Notes: a model not told the origin generated them from the sequence alone. Positions 1-7,085 are shown, counted from the stretch's first letter. The stretch is 8,602 bases of DNA from Clostridia bacterium (GCA_017504335.1 JAFVRI010000262.1:1-8602), one strand, 5' to 3'. Translations and numbers: made by a program.

Positions 1-87
1 GGAATCGGTAAGAACATCGGAATGAGACCAAACATTGAAATAGGGATCAATGGTGATCAGGGGATAAGCAGGTGCTCTCAATCTCAT
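1..87 (-). CDS. Partial glutaminase-like protein (DUF4964/DUF4965 family), N-terminus only
   Basis: Only the first 29 codons are in the window; the gene runs off the left edge on the minus strand. Translation begins MRLRAPAYPLITIDPYF and continues NVWSHSDVLTDS. The pattern LRAPAxPLITxDPYFxxWS...LTD is, from memory, the opening of the short N-terminal domain (DUF4964) that precedes the DUF5127 and DUF4965 domains in GtaA-type glutaminase-like proteins; the family's substrates are largely unproven. The start is set by AAGGAG at 95-100 on the minus strand, 7 bases before the ATG at 87-85. No signal peptide precedes the domain, so a cytoplasmic protein is likely, whereas some relatives are exported. 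A perfect-consensus promoter lies just upstream. Family assignment rests on 29 residues only; enzymatic activity cannot be judged. Confidence 0.68.
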   Translation of the reverse strand, partial: MRLRAPAYPLITIDPYFNVWSHSDVLTDS

Positions 88-124
88 AATCATTCTCCTT
101 TATTGAACAAAAAATTACAAGAAC

Positions 125-153
125 ATTATAACAAACCATGCTCGTTCTGTCAA
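125..153 (-). promoter_or_regulatory. Perfect-consensus sigma-A promoter for the leftward gene
   Basis: Read on the minus strand, TTGACA (153-148) and TATAAT (130-125) are separated by exactly 17 bases, a full match to the vegetative sigma-factor consensus. Transcription should begin near position 118, giving a leader of about 30 bases before the ATG at 87. No operator-like dyad or riboswitch-like fold was seen in that leader, so expression is likely strong and simple. Confidence 0.85.
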
Positions 154-272
154 CGGAAAAAGAGAAAGATAACCGATATCTTCACCAAAAAATCCAAAAA
201 AACAGCGAAATAAATAAAAATGAATGATAAATTCCCAAAGGCTTATGTTTTTTGAAGATGAGAAAATAAAAG

Positions 273-301
273 TTGAAAAAAAGAGAAATTTATGGTATGA
301 T
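273..301 (+). promoter_or_regulatory. Sigma-A promoter for the MBOAT/SGNH-like pair
   Basis: TTGAAA (273-278) and TATGAT (296-301) are 17 bases apart, close to the vegetative consensus. Transcription would begin near 308, about 35 bases before the ATG at 343. That start site also argues against the upstream in-frame ATG at 313, which has no ribosome binding site. The promoter is divergent from the leftward one; the roughly 120 AT-rich bases between the two -35 boxes show no clear dyad or terminator. Confidence 0.75.
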
Positions 302-342
302 ATTGATATGAAATGTACAACAGAGAGAAGGGAGGCGTGCAT

Positions 343-1743
343 ATGCTCTTTACAGCACCGATGTTTTTGTTTTTCTTTTTGCCCTTATCGGCGCTTTTGT
401 TTTTTTTCTTTGCCAAGCGGCACAAGCGGGTTTCGTTGGCGGTGATTTGCATTGCCTTTCATGTTCTGTTGAATTTGCATCATCCATATCTTCTTTTGTT
501 TTTGCCGGCAATGATCCTATATACCTGGCTGGGTGGTATGGCACTGATGCGATACCGTCGCTCCTTTTTTGTATTTTTGGTGTGCGTGCTGCCCTATATA
601 CTTTTGGTGGTGTTGAGAAATTTGGCGCAATCGGCGGTGAGCGATCCGATCTATCCCGTGGGAATGACGGTGGTTGCTATGTGCTCGACTTCCTATCTGT
701 TGGAGGCGGTTCGCGGAAACATCAAGAAGAGAAATCACCCCTTTGATCTGGTTTTGTATCTGACCTTCTTCCCGATCATGCCGGTGGGACCCTTGGTGAA
801 GTATACCGATTTTCTGCGTCTGACAGAAGAGGACCGCATTGAGCCATCCCTTGGCAATCTGGCGGACGGAGCGATGTGGTTTGCTACCGGATTTATTAAA
901 CGGATCGCGGTCGGCGCTGTTCTGATCGATATGTTTGCGGTTCTCAGTGAAAAATTTGTGAGCACGCATAGCATCATGATGGGGGGAACATTGCTGTTCC
1001 TGATGTATTTCGCGGTCTATTTCAGCGTGACGGGATATGCGGATATGGGACGTGGTATTGCCGTAATGTACGGAATTCGTATTCGACAGGTTCCCGGCAA
1101 CCCTTTCCGCGCCTCATTGCCCGATGAGTACAGCTCCAATCTGTTTTACGGTCTGGGCGCATGGCTGGAGGATTATGTGGAAAAGCCGCTTCTTCGCATG
1201 ACGGGTGGACGGTTTGCTCATTTGATCCACGGAGTGGCATTCGGAGGCTGTCTGCTTCTGATCGTGCGTCCGAGTCTTTATATCCTTCTGTTGGCGCTTC
1301 CGTCGGTGGGGATCGAATATCTTTACTCCCGTCTGCAGCTGAAGCGACGGTTGGCAGACCGAAGCGGTCTTAAGGTATTGTCGACCTTTGTGACCATTCT
1401 TGTTGTCTCCCTTGGTTGGATCATCATTGCAATGGGCGATATCTCCTCTATGTTGAATTATATTGCCAAGCTGACATCCTCGGGAGCTGAATATTACACG
1501 GACCTGATTCTGATTGCGTTCTCCGGTGCGAAATATCTGACGGTGGTGATCTTCGGTGCTGTGTTGCTCCTGCCAAGCTTTGGCTTTCACAGCTTTCTTG
1601 TGCGTAAGGGAGGACGGTGGCAAACGGTAGGTGAGGGCGCGTATATGCTGTTGATCCTGATTTTGTTTGCTCTTTCGATCTTTCTGTATTTGCCCGGATA
1701 CGGAATCTATCATTCCGTGCCGTTCCGCTATGTGTTTATGTGA
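343..1743 (+). CDS. MBOAT-family (AlgI-like) membrane protein lacking the catalytic histidine motif
   Basis: This 466-residue polytopic membrane protein starts at ATG 343, preceded by GGGAGG (about 5-8 bases away). It opens MLFTAPMFLFFFLPL, typical of AlgI/DltB/PatA-like proteins, which pass acyl groups across the membrane to modify cell-surface polymers. Family landmarks seen in order are GMTVVAMCSTSYLLEAVRG (107-125), YLTFFPIMPVGPLVKYTDF (139-157), GYADMGRGIAVMYG (231-244), GLGAWLEDYVEKPL (270-283) and a PFRYVFM end like the usual PFxYFxF. Length is close to the roughly 460-500 usual for the family. The odd point is that the canonical FWRRWHISL just before the GxWxxDY block is replaced by YSSNLFYGL (263-271), so the invariant Trp-His becomes Leu-Phe (267-268). 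The second conserved His, in GLWHGA, is also not found around 300-325. It is followed after 11 bases by its probable partner. It is either a pseudoenzyme or a strongly divergent branch; the reading frame is intact, so it is not a pseudogene. Confidence 0.82.
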   Translation: MLFTAPMFLFFFLPLSALLFFFFAKRHKRVSLAVICIAFHVLLNLHHPYLLLFLPAMILYTWLGGMALMRYRRSFFVFLVCVLPYILLVVLRNLAQSAVSDPIYPVGMTVVAMCSTSYLLEAVRGNIKKRNHPFDLVLYLTFFPIMPVGPLVKYTDFLRLTEEDRIEPSLGNLADGAMWFATGFIKRIAVGAVLIDMFAVLSEKFVSTHSIMMGGTLLFLMYFAVYFSVTGYADMGRGIAVMYGIRIRQVPGNPFRASLPDEYSSNLFYGLGAWLEDYVEKPLLRMTGGRFAHLIHGVAFGGCLLLIVRPSLYILLLALPSVGIEYLYSRLQLKRRLADRSGLKVLSTFVTILVVSLGWIIIAMGDISSMLNYIAKLTSSGAEYYTDLILIAFSGAKYLTVVIFGAVLLLPSFGFHSFLVRKGGRWQTVGEGAYMLLILILFALSIFLYLPGYGIYHSVPFRYVFM

Positions 1744-1754
1744 GGGAGGATGAG

Positions 1755-2816
1755 ATGAAAAAACAGGCAATTCAATTTCTTTGCGTGGTTCTGTTCTTCG
1801 GAATTCTCCTGTCTATGACTTTATATCTGGGGATCGGAATGCTTTCTCCTACCGACAAAGGAGAAGAGAAGACGGGCTATGACGTGAACTACGCGTTGTC
1901 CGAGCATCAAGGTATTCAAAAATTCGTTCGGTATATTGACTATAAGATCTTTCGCCACATTGAAGATCGCAGCGTGGTCGTTGGAAAGAAAAATTGGCTT
2001 TTTGAGACGGTAGACCCCTATAGCGGATTTGATTATCTGTTGGATTATGTGAACGGTTGCCCCTATACCGAGGAGGAAATGAAACGGATCGGGGATCGTT
2101 TGGCAGAAAAGGAGGCGGCATATGCTGCCAGGGGTGTGGAATACCGTATGGTAGTGATCCCCTCTACCTATACTGCCTGCGGAGAGTTTTTGCCGAATTA
2201 TTTGGGAGAGCCCTCCGAGTCTACCCGCCTTTCGGTTCTGTCAAACTATTTGAAGGAGCGGGAGATCTCGACCTTTATCGATCTTTCCGAGGAGATGGCA
2301 GAAACCGATGCACAGAATGCTCGCTACCATAATACCGAGGATTCCATCAATGCCTACGGAGGATTTACCGTTTATGATACGCTGATGACTTCCTTGGCGC
2401 AAAACCATGCGTCGCTGTCTGACTACCGTCTTGCTTTTGAGGATATCGAATTTACGGTTCGAAGGACCGACGGCAAGCAGATCGCCAGACGGGTCTCTCT
2501 GGAGAGCGTTGTTCCCAACCACACGGTTTCGTTGACCAATCAGCTGGACGATGTGTATTTCATGACCGATACCACCGAGCATTGTGTCAGTAGTCACATG
2601 GAGGAGGGCTTCGAGGGAAGTGATCTTTCGGTATTGGTGGAATGCTCCCGTGAATGGGATAAGATCCAGCTGATTCCTTATTTTTCGTCAACCTTCCGTC
2701 AGGTGACCTATGAAAATCAAATGACGGACGGGAAAATCAGCGTCGTGCGTCACAGTCCTGACGTGTATATCCAGATCATTCACGAGGGGGAATTGGATCT
2801 CCTTCTGGCGGAATGA
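1755..2816 (+). CDS. Membrane-anchored SGNH/AlgX-DHHW-like partner protein lacking its catalytic motif
   Basis: This 353-residue protein starts at ATG 1755, 5 bases after GGGAGG (1744-1749) and 11 bases after the MBOAT stop, so the two are co-translated neighbours. Residues 7-31 form an uncleaved N-terminal membrane anchor with the rest outside the cell. The soluble part follows the AlgX/AlgJ/DHHW plan: VVVGKKNWLFET (74-85, the usual GKDGWLF), YRMVVIPSTYTACGEFLPNY (130-149, the usual VVxPxKxxIYxExLP), FIDLSEEM (174-181), YHNTEDSINAYGGF (191-204), LIPYFSSTFRQVTYE (306-320) and PDVYIQIIHEGELDLLL (335-351). In active relatives the fourth block reads like TDTHWNDYGAF; here the Asp and His of the dyad are Glu195 and Ser197 and the Trp is Ile198. 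The usual R/GDS-x nucleophile region reads VECSREWD (295-302), with no Asp before the Ser and an altered spacing. The probable role is as partner to the adjacent MBOAT protein in cell-envelope modification, but hydrolase or transferase activity looks lost. Confidence 0.72.
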   Translation: MKKQAIQFLCVVLFFGILLSMTLYLGIGMLSPTDKGEEKTGYDVNYALSEHQGIQKFVRYIDYKIFRHIEDRSVVVGKKNWLFETVDPYSGFDYLLDYVNGCPYTEEEMKRIGDRLAEKEAAYAARGVEYRMVVIPSTYTACGEFLPNYLGEPSESTRLSVLSNYLKEREISTFIDLSEEMAETDAQNARYHNTEDSINAYGGFTVYDTLMTSLAQNHASLSDYRLAFEDIEFTVRRTDGKQIARRVSLESVVPNHTVSLTNQLDDVYFMTDTTEHCVSSHMEEGFEGSDLSVLVECSREWDKIQLIPYFSSTFRQVTYENQMTDGKISVVRHSPDVYIQIIHEGELDLLLAE

Positions 2817-2856
2817 GAAATTTGACCGTCGGATGAAGAAATTTCCTGCTATCCCC

Positions 2857-2885
2857 TTGTAAAATCGGAATTTCTTTGCTATAAT
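2857..2885 (+). promoter_or_regulatory. Sigma-A promoter for nagA-metG-tatD
   Basis: TTGTAA (2857-2862) and TATAAT (2880-2885) are 17 bases apart. Transcription from about 2892 gives a leader of about 24 bases before the nagA ATG at 2916, and rules out the in-frame ATG at 2889, which would sit upstream of the transcript. No intrinsic terminator separates this promoter from the preceding gene; only a weak AT-rich dyad (GAAATTT 2817-2823 with AAATTTC 2839-2845) without a T-run lies there, so some read-through is possible. Confidence 0.8.
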
Positions 2886-2915
2886 ATAATGAGTGACATT
2901 GAAAGAGGTGATGGT

Positions 2916-4067
2916 ATGATTTTATACGGTGGACAGGTGTTCAGAACCGAGGAGCGTGCGTTTGCTCCGATGGATCTTTGGATCGAAGGCGGAAAAATCC
3001 GCGGTGTGGGAGCACCGGGCGCATTTGATAAAAACGATTCTGAGCGAATGGATGTAACGGGATATTGGATCATTCCGGGCCTTATTGATGTGCATACCCA
3101 CGGACGTGTCGGACACGATTTCGTAAACGCAACCTCCGAAAAGGTAGGAGAGATGCTGGCTGACTACGCTCGCCACGGAGTAACCTCCGTGATGGCGACG
3201 GTAGAAACCGCGCCCTTTGAGAAAATGATGGAGATGGTGGATCTTCTGAATCTCTATGAGCCGAAGGCAAATGAGGCGGGTATTCCCGGTGTACATCTGG
3301 AGGGACGGTATATGAATCCCGAAAAGAGAGGCGCACACGCGAAGGATCTGCTGGCACCGCCCGTAGCGGACGAATTGGATGCCAAGCCCCTCGGCGAGTG
3401 CAAACGGCTGCACATTTCCGTGGCACTTGAAATGGACAAGGATGGAAGCTTCGCCCAAAAGGCACGCTCTATGGGAGCAACCTTGGGATTGGGTCATACC
3501 ACGGCAACCTATGCCGAGGCAAAGGAAGCGGAGGCAAGGGGAATCGTATCCTATACGCATCTATACAATTGCATGCCCCCTCTTCATCACCGTGACGGAG
3601 GCGCTGTCTGCGCTGCTTTTGAGGGAGACCGAATTGTCGAGCTGATCTCGGACGGCGTTCACATCTCTCCCGAAATGATCCGTCTTGCTTACCGTGCGAA
3701 GGGAGTGGATGGAATTTCCCTGATTTCGGATTCCATTGCGGCGGCAGGATATGCCGACGGAGACTATCATGTGGGCGGATTGCCTATTACCGTCAAGGAT
3801 GGAATTGCGCGCACCAAGGAAAACGGTGCGTTGGCAGGTTCTACGCTTGCGTTGGATCAAGCGGTGAACCGCTTTGCCGAATTCTGCGGCATCCCGCTGA
3901 CCGAGGCTGTCGTTGCCGCGACGAAAACCCCCGCCAAACAGATCGGAGCATATGATGAGATCGGCTCCATCGACGAAGGCAAATCGGCGGATTTGATCCT
4001 GATGCGCTCTTCGGATCGGATTGTTCCCGAAAAAATCATGCTTCGCGGAAGCTGGCTTTCCCTTTGA
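2916..4067 (+). CDS. nagA: N-acetylglucosamine-6-phosphate deacetylase
   Basis: NagA removes acetate from N-acetylglucosamine-6-phosphate in the cytoplasm, giving glucosamine-6-phosphate for catabolism or for recycling into peptidoglycan. The 383-residue product matches the family's usual length of about 380-390. Visible amidohydrolase motifs are GLIDVHTHG (55-63, metal ligands H60 and H62), GVHLEGRYMNPEKRGAH (125-141, metal ligand E129), GLGHTTATYAEA (191-202, H194), YTHLYNCMPPLHHRDGG (213-229, H215 and the substrate-loop HH), ISDGVHISP (244-252), LISDSIAAAG (269-278, catalytic D272) and ENGALAGSTLAL (302-313). The C-terminal SIDEGKSADLILM (351-363) is the usual beta-sandwich return. The start at 2916 is chosen because AGAGGTG (2904-2910) precedes it by 5 bases. 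No nagB or sugar transporter is in the window. It has its own promoter and runs into metG after 28 bases. All expected catalytic residues are present. Confidence 0.95.
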   Translation: MILYGGQVFRTEERAFAPMDLWIEGGKIRGVGAPGAFDKNDSERMDVTGYWIIPGLIDVHTHGRVGHDFVNATSEKVGEMLADYARHGVTSVMATVETAPFEKMMEMVDLLNLYEPKANEAGIPGVHLEGRYMNPEKRGAHAKDLLAPPVADELDAKPLGECKRLHISVALEMDKDGSFAQKARSMGATLGLGHTTATYAEAKEAEARGIVSYTHLYNCMPPLHHRDGGAVCAAFEGDRIVELISDGVHISPEMIRLAYRAKGVDGISLISDSIAAAGYADGDYHVGGLPITVKDGIARTKENGALAGSTLALDQAVNRFAEFCGIPLTEAVVAATKTPAKQIGAYDEIGSIDEGKSADLILMRSSDRIVPEKIMLRGSWLSL

Positions 4068-4095
4068 TTGTAAAAAAACAGGAGGATAGATACCT

Positions 4096-6060
4096 ATGAA
4101 TCATAAACCCTTTTATATTACAACCGCCATTGCCTATGCATCGGGCAAGCCCCATTTCGGTAACACCTATGAAGTGATCATGACCGACGCGGTGGCTCGC
4201 TATAAGAAGGCAAGAGGCTTCGATGTGTTTTTCTGCACGGGTACCGATGAGCACGGACAGAAGATCGAGAACCTTGCCGCAAAGGCGGGAATCACCCCCA
4301 AGGAATATGTAGACCGAGTTTCGGGAGAGATCAAGACCATCTGGGATAAGATGGGTACCGATTACGACTATTTTATCCGCACTACCGATGCAAACCACGA
4401 GGCAGCGGTCAAGAAAATGTTCACCAAGTTCTACGAGAAGGGTGACATTTATAAGAGTGAATACGAGGGATGGTACTGCACGCCCTGTGAGTCCTTCTTT
4501 ACCGAGACTCAGGCAGAGGGTGGAAAGTGCCCCGATTGCGGTCGTCCTGTTCAGCAAGCAAAGGAGGAGGCATACTTCTTCAAGATGAGCAAGTATGCGG
4601 ACCGTCTGATGCAGTATATCGAGGACCATCCCGAGTTCATCCAGCCCGAATCCCGTAAGAAGGAAATGGTCAACAACTTCCTGAAGGCAGGACTGCAGGA
4701 TCTTTGTGTGTCCAGAAGCTCCTTTAAATGGGGAATCCCTGTGGAGTTTGATGACCGTCACGTGATCTACGTGTGGCTGGACGCACTGACCAACTATATT
4801 ACCGCTCTCGGCTACGATCCCGATAAGACCTATGAGGAGCAGAGCGAGCATTTCCGCAAATACTGGCCCTGTGATGTGCATATGATCGGTAAGGATATTC
4901 TGAGATTCCATACCATCTATTGGCCCATCTTTCTGATGGCATTGGATCTGCCTCTGCCCAAGAAGGTGTTCGGTCACCCTTGGTTCAATTTCGGTATGGA
5001 CAAGATGTCCAAGTCGAAAGGAAACGTGATCTATGCCGATCAGCTTGCCGAGCATTTCGGAGTGGACGGTGTTCGCTACTATGCGCTGTCCGAGATGCCC
5101 TATAACGCAGACGGATCCATTACCTACGAATCGGTGATCACCCGCTATAACATGGACCTTGTGAATAACCTCGGAAACCTGGTGAAGCGCACGCTGGATA
5201 TGAACAAGAAGTATTTCGGCAGCGTGGTTCAGGCTCCCACCGCTCCCGATGCCTTGGACGAGGAGCTGAAGGAGGCTTGCGCAAAGGCATATGCGGGACT
5301 TGTGGAGAACATGGATACCTACCATGTATCCGATGCGCTGGAGTGTGTATTTACCATGCTCAAGCGCGCCAATAAGTATATTGATGAAACCACACCTTGG
5401 GCACTTGCTAAGGACGAGGCACAGAAGGAAAGATTGGGCACGGTTCTTTACAATCTTCTGGAGGCGATCCGCTTTGGTGCCGTGATGCTGACCCCCTTTA
5501 TTCCCGCATCCGCCAAGGAGATTCTGGATGAGCTGAATACCGATGCCCGTACCTACAATACGTTGGATACCTTCGGTCATATGAAGGCGGGCGAATCCAC
5601 TGCGGACTCCAAGGTTCTGTTTGCACGTATTGACGAGGCAAAGAAGATGGCGGAGTTTGACGAGATCCGCAAAAAGCAGATCGAGGAGGCGGAAAAGGAG
5701 GCCAAGGCGGCAGAAGCTCCCAAGAAGCCCGAGGGATGCGCCCTCATCGGCATTGAGGACTTCATGAACGTGGAGCTGAGAACGGCGCAGGTGGTTGCTT
5801 GCGAGCGTGTTCCCAAGGCGAAGAAGCTCCTGCTTTTGCAGATTGACCTGGGCTATGAGAAGAGACAGGTTGTGTCGGGAATCGCGAAGTTCTATGCTCC
5901 CGAGGATATGATCGGCAAGAAGGTCATCGTGGTTGCCAACCTGAAGCCCGCAACCCTTTGCGGCATCGAGTCTCAGGGAATGCTGCTTGCGTCCGGTGAA
6001 GAGCAGGTTCGCGTGGTGTTTCTGGCAGAGGATACCCCTCTCGGAGAGAGAGTACGGTAA
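4096..6060 (+). CDS. metG: Methionyl-tRNA synthetase with C-terminal tRNA-binding domain
   Basis: MetRS charges tRNA-Met with methionine using ATP, in the cytoplasm, and is essential. The 654-residue length fits bacterial MetRS with the fused C-terminal EMAP-II/Trbp111-like domain that promotes dimerisation and tRNA binding. Seen in order are the class I signature as PHFGN (19-23, the HIGH box), TGTDEHGQKIE (48-58), a CxxC...CxxC zinc knuckle (C128, C131, C145, C148), YVWLDALTNYI (225-235), HMIGKDILRFH (262-272), KMSKS (303-307), the anticodon-binding helical region (about 340-490), a charged Lys/Glu/Ala linker (about 514-545) and the OB-fold domain (about 552-654, with LRTAQVV and ANLKPATLCGIESQGMLLA). 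The start has AGGAGG at 4080-4085, 10 bases upstream. No T-box or other leader fits in the 28 bases after nagA, so expression probably depends on the nagA promoter. The one mild oddity is HFGN in place of HIGH. Confidence 0.97.
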   Translation: MNHKPFYITTAIAYASGKPHFGNTYEVIMTDAVARYKKARGFDVFFCTGTDEHGQKIENLAAKAGITPKEYVDRVSGEIKTIWDKMGTDYDYFIRTTDANHEAAVKKMFTKFYEKGDIYKSEYEGWYCTPCESFFTETQAEGGKCPDCGRPVQQAKEEAYFFKMSKYADRLMQYIEDHPEFIQPESRKKEMVNNFLKAGLQDLCVSRSSFKWGIPVEFDDRHVIYVWLDALTNYITALGYDPDKTYEEQSEHFRKYWPCDVHMIGKDILRFHTIYWPIFLMALDLPLPKKVFGHPWFNFGMDKMSKSKGNVIYADQLAEHFGVDGVRYYALSEMPYNADGSITYESVITRYNMDLVNNLGNLVKRTLDMNKKYFGSVVQAPTAPDALDEELKEACAKAYAGLVENMDTYHVSDALECVFTMLKRANKYIDETTPWALAKDEAQKERLGTVLYNLLEAIRFGAVMLTPFIPASAKEILDELNTDARTYNTLDTFGHMKAGESTADSKVLFARIDEAKKMAEFDEIRKKQIEEAEKEAKAAEAPKKPEGCALIGIEDFMNVELRTAQVVACERVPKAKKLLLLQIDLGYEKRQVVSGIAKFYAPEDMIGKKVIVVANLKPATLCGIESQGMLLASGEEQVRVVFLAEDTPLGERVR

Positions 6061-6881
6061 TGCCCGAGCAGGAAATGCTTGCGTGGGACGGACTCTTTGA
6101 TTCCCATGCCCACTACTTTGATTCCCGTTTTGAGGGGCAGGCGGATGACCTGCTGGCGAATGGGATCTTCGGAAAAGGCGTGGCGGGAATCGTCAACGTG
6201 GCGACCAATCCCGAGAATGCTTTGCGGTGTATCGAGCAGACAAGCCGATATCCCCGTATGTGGTGCGCTGTCGGCATTCATCCCGAGGACGGACAGAATG
6301 ACGTAAAAGATCCCGATGCGGCTCTGTCGGCGATCCGCGATCTGTTGGATACCGAAGAGAAGAGAAGGGCAAACAAGATCGTGGCGCTCGGTGAGATCGG
6401 CTTGGATTATCATTGGCAGCCCGTGGACAAAGAGAGGCAGATGTACCTGTTTGAAGCACAACTGGATATGGCACGAGAGCTGTCTCTTCCCGTCATTATC
6501 CATGACCGAGAGGCACACGGCGATTGCTTTGAGACCGTGCTCAAATATCCTGAGGTAAAAGGAGTGTTCCATAGCTTCAGCGGCAGCGCCGAGATGACAA
6601 AGGAGCTGACCCGACGCGGATGGTATATCTCCTTTTCGGGTGTGCTGACCTTCAAAAATGCCCGCAAGGTACGGGAGGTGGCGGCAGTGGTGCCCCACGA
6701 TCGGATCCTTGTTGAGACCGATTGCCCGTATCTCGCGCCCGAACCCTTTCGGGGACGGATGAACCATTCGGGACTCATGAGCTACACGGCAAAGACCCTG
6801 TCGGAGTTGTTGGCTCTTTCCTATGAGGAAACCGTAGCCCTGACGGCAAAGAACGCAAAAGAGTTGTTTGGAATTGAATAA
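6060..6881 (+). CDS. tatD: TatD family metal-dependent DNase
   Basis: TatD proteins are cytoplasmic TIM-barrel metal-dependent nucleases; E. coli TatD is linked to DNA repair or degradation, and the Bacillus relative YabD also lies beside metG. The 273-residue product has the family motifs DSHAHYFD (14-21, metal ligands H16 and H18), GIHPED (72-77), GEIGLDYHW (111-119, E112), PVIIHDREAHGD (144-155, H148), GVFHSFSGS (168-176, H171) and ETDCPYLAPEPFRG (219-232, D221). The ATG overlaps the last base of the metG TAA stop, so translation is probably coupled; GGAGAG at 6043-6048 serves as a ribosome binding site 11 bases upstream. An in-frame ATG at 6075 is a weaker alternative. It is the last gene of the transcript, followed by a terminator. 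All metal ligands expected of the family are present. Confidence 0.95.
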   Translation: MPEQEMLAWDGLFDSHAHYFDSRFEGQADDLLANGIFGKGVAGIVNVATNPENALRCIEQTSRYPRMWCAVGIHPEDGQNDVKDPDAALSAIRDLLDTEEKRRANKIVALGEIGLDYHWQPVDKERQMYLFEAQLDMARELSLPVIIHDREAHGDCFETVLKYPEVKGVFHSFSGSAEMTKELTRRGWYISFSGVLTFKNARKVREVAAVVPHDRILVETDCPYLAPEPFRGRMNHSGLMSYTAKTLSELLALSYEETVALTAKNAKELFGIE

Positions 6882-6895
6882 AATCGAGTAAGTAG

Positions 6896-6928
6896 AAAAA
6901 CGGCTGATCAAAGGACAGCCGTTTTTTT
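6896..6928 (+). terminator. Intrinsic terminator of nagA-metG-tatD
   Basis: CGGCTG (6901-6906) pairs with CAGCCG (6916-6921) around a 9-base loop, extended by five A-T pairs from A6896-6900 and the T-run, which continues to 6928. It lies 15 bases after the tatD stop. The A-tract on the left arm gives it partial activity on the minus strand as well, though no leftward gene ends here. Confidence 0.93.
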
Positions 6929-6944
6929 GTCGTTCATCGAATTT

Positions 6945-6970
6945 TCCGAAAAGCCTTGCATTTTTTCGGA
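6945..6970. promoter_or_regulatory. Inverted repeat overlapping the lipoprotein promoter (possible operator)
   Basis: TCCGAAAA (6945-6952) and TTTTCGGA (6963-6970) form a perfect 8-base dyad with a 10-base spacer. The proposed -35 box (6956-6961) sits between the arms and the right arm lies inside the -35/-10 spacer, which is where repressors commonly bind. It could instead be a chance AT-rich palindrome. No T-run follows in a position that would make it a second terminator for tatD. The binding protein is unknown. Confidence 0.35.
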
Positions 6971-6984
6971 GATTGCATTATAAT
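6956..6984 (+). promoter_or_regulatory. Probable promoter of the LRR lipoprotein gene
   Basis: A perfect -10 box TATAAT (6979-6984) follows a poor -35 box TTGCAT (6956-6961) at 17 bases. Transcription near 6991 gives a leader of about 95 bases before the ATG at 7086, longer than the other leaders here. The leader holds a weak fold, GTATGT (7016-7021) with ACGTAC (7055-7060) and AGTTA (7022-7026) with TAACT (7042-7046), ending near a run of five T. The weak -35 and the dyad around it suggest the gene may be regulated rather than constitutive. Confidence 0.6.
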
Positions 6985-7085
6985 GGAAAGTGCCAAACAA
7001 AATTGTCTAAAATGTGTATGTAGTTACTCCAGTTATGCGTATAACTTCGATTGTACGTACCTTTTTGTTGAGAAAGGACGAAAAC

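Noticed and set aside
2817..2845. AT-rich dyad after the SGNH-like gene as a terminator
   Set aside because: The stem is seven AT-rich pairs with a 15-base loop and no T-run follows, so it is too weak to call.
4036..5580. A 514-codon open frame on the minus strand opposite metG
   Set aside because: It lies wholly opposite a certain gene, has no ribosome binding site or family resemblance, and is explained by strong codon bias in metG that leaves few stops on the other strand.
5973..6911. A 312-codon open frame on the minus strand opposite tatD
   Set aside because: Same reason: it mirrors tatD, begins beyond the terminator hairpin and shows no recognisable protein features.
7041..7060. Sequence beginning ATAACTTCG, similar to part of a loxP-type arm
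   Set aside because: Only a short stretch matches and there is no second arm or recombinase; chance similarity.
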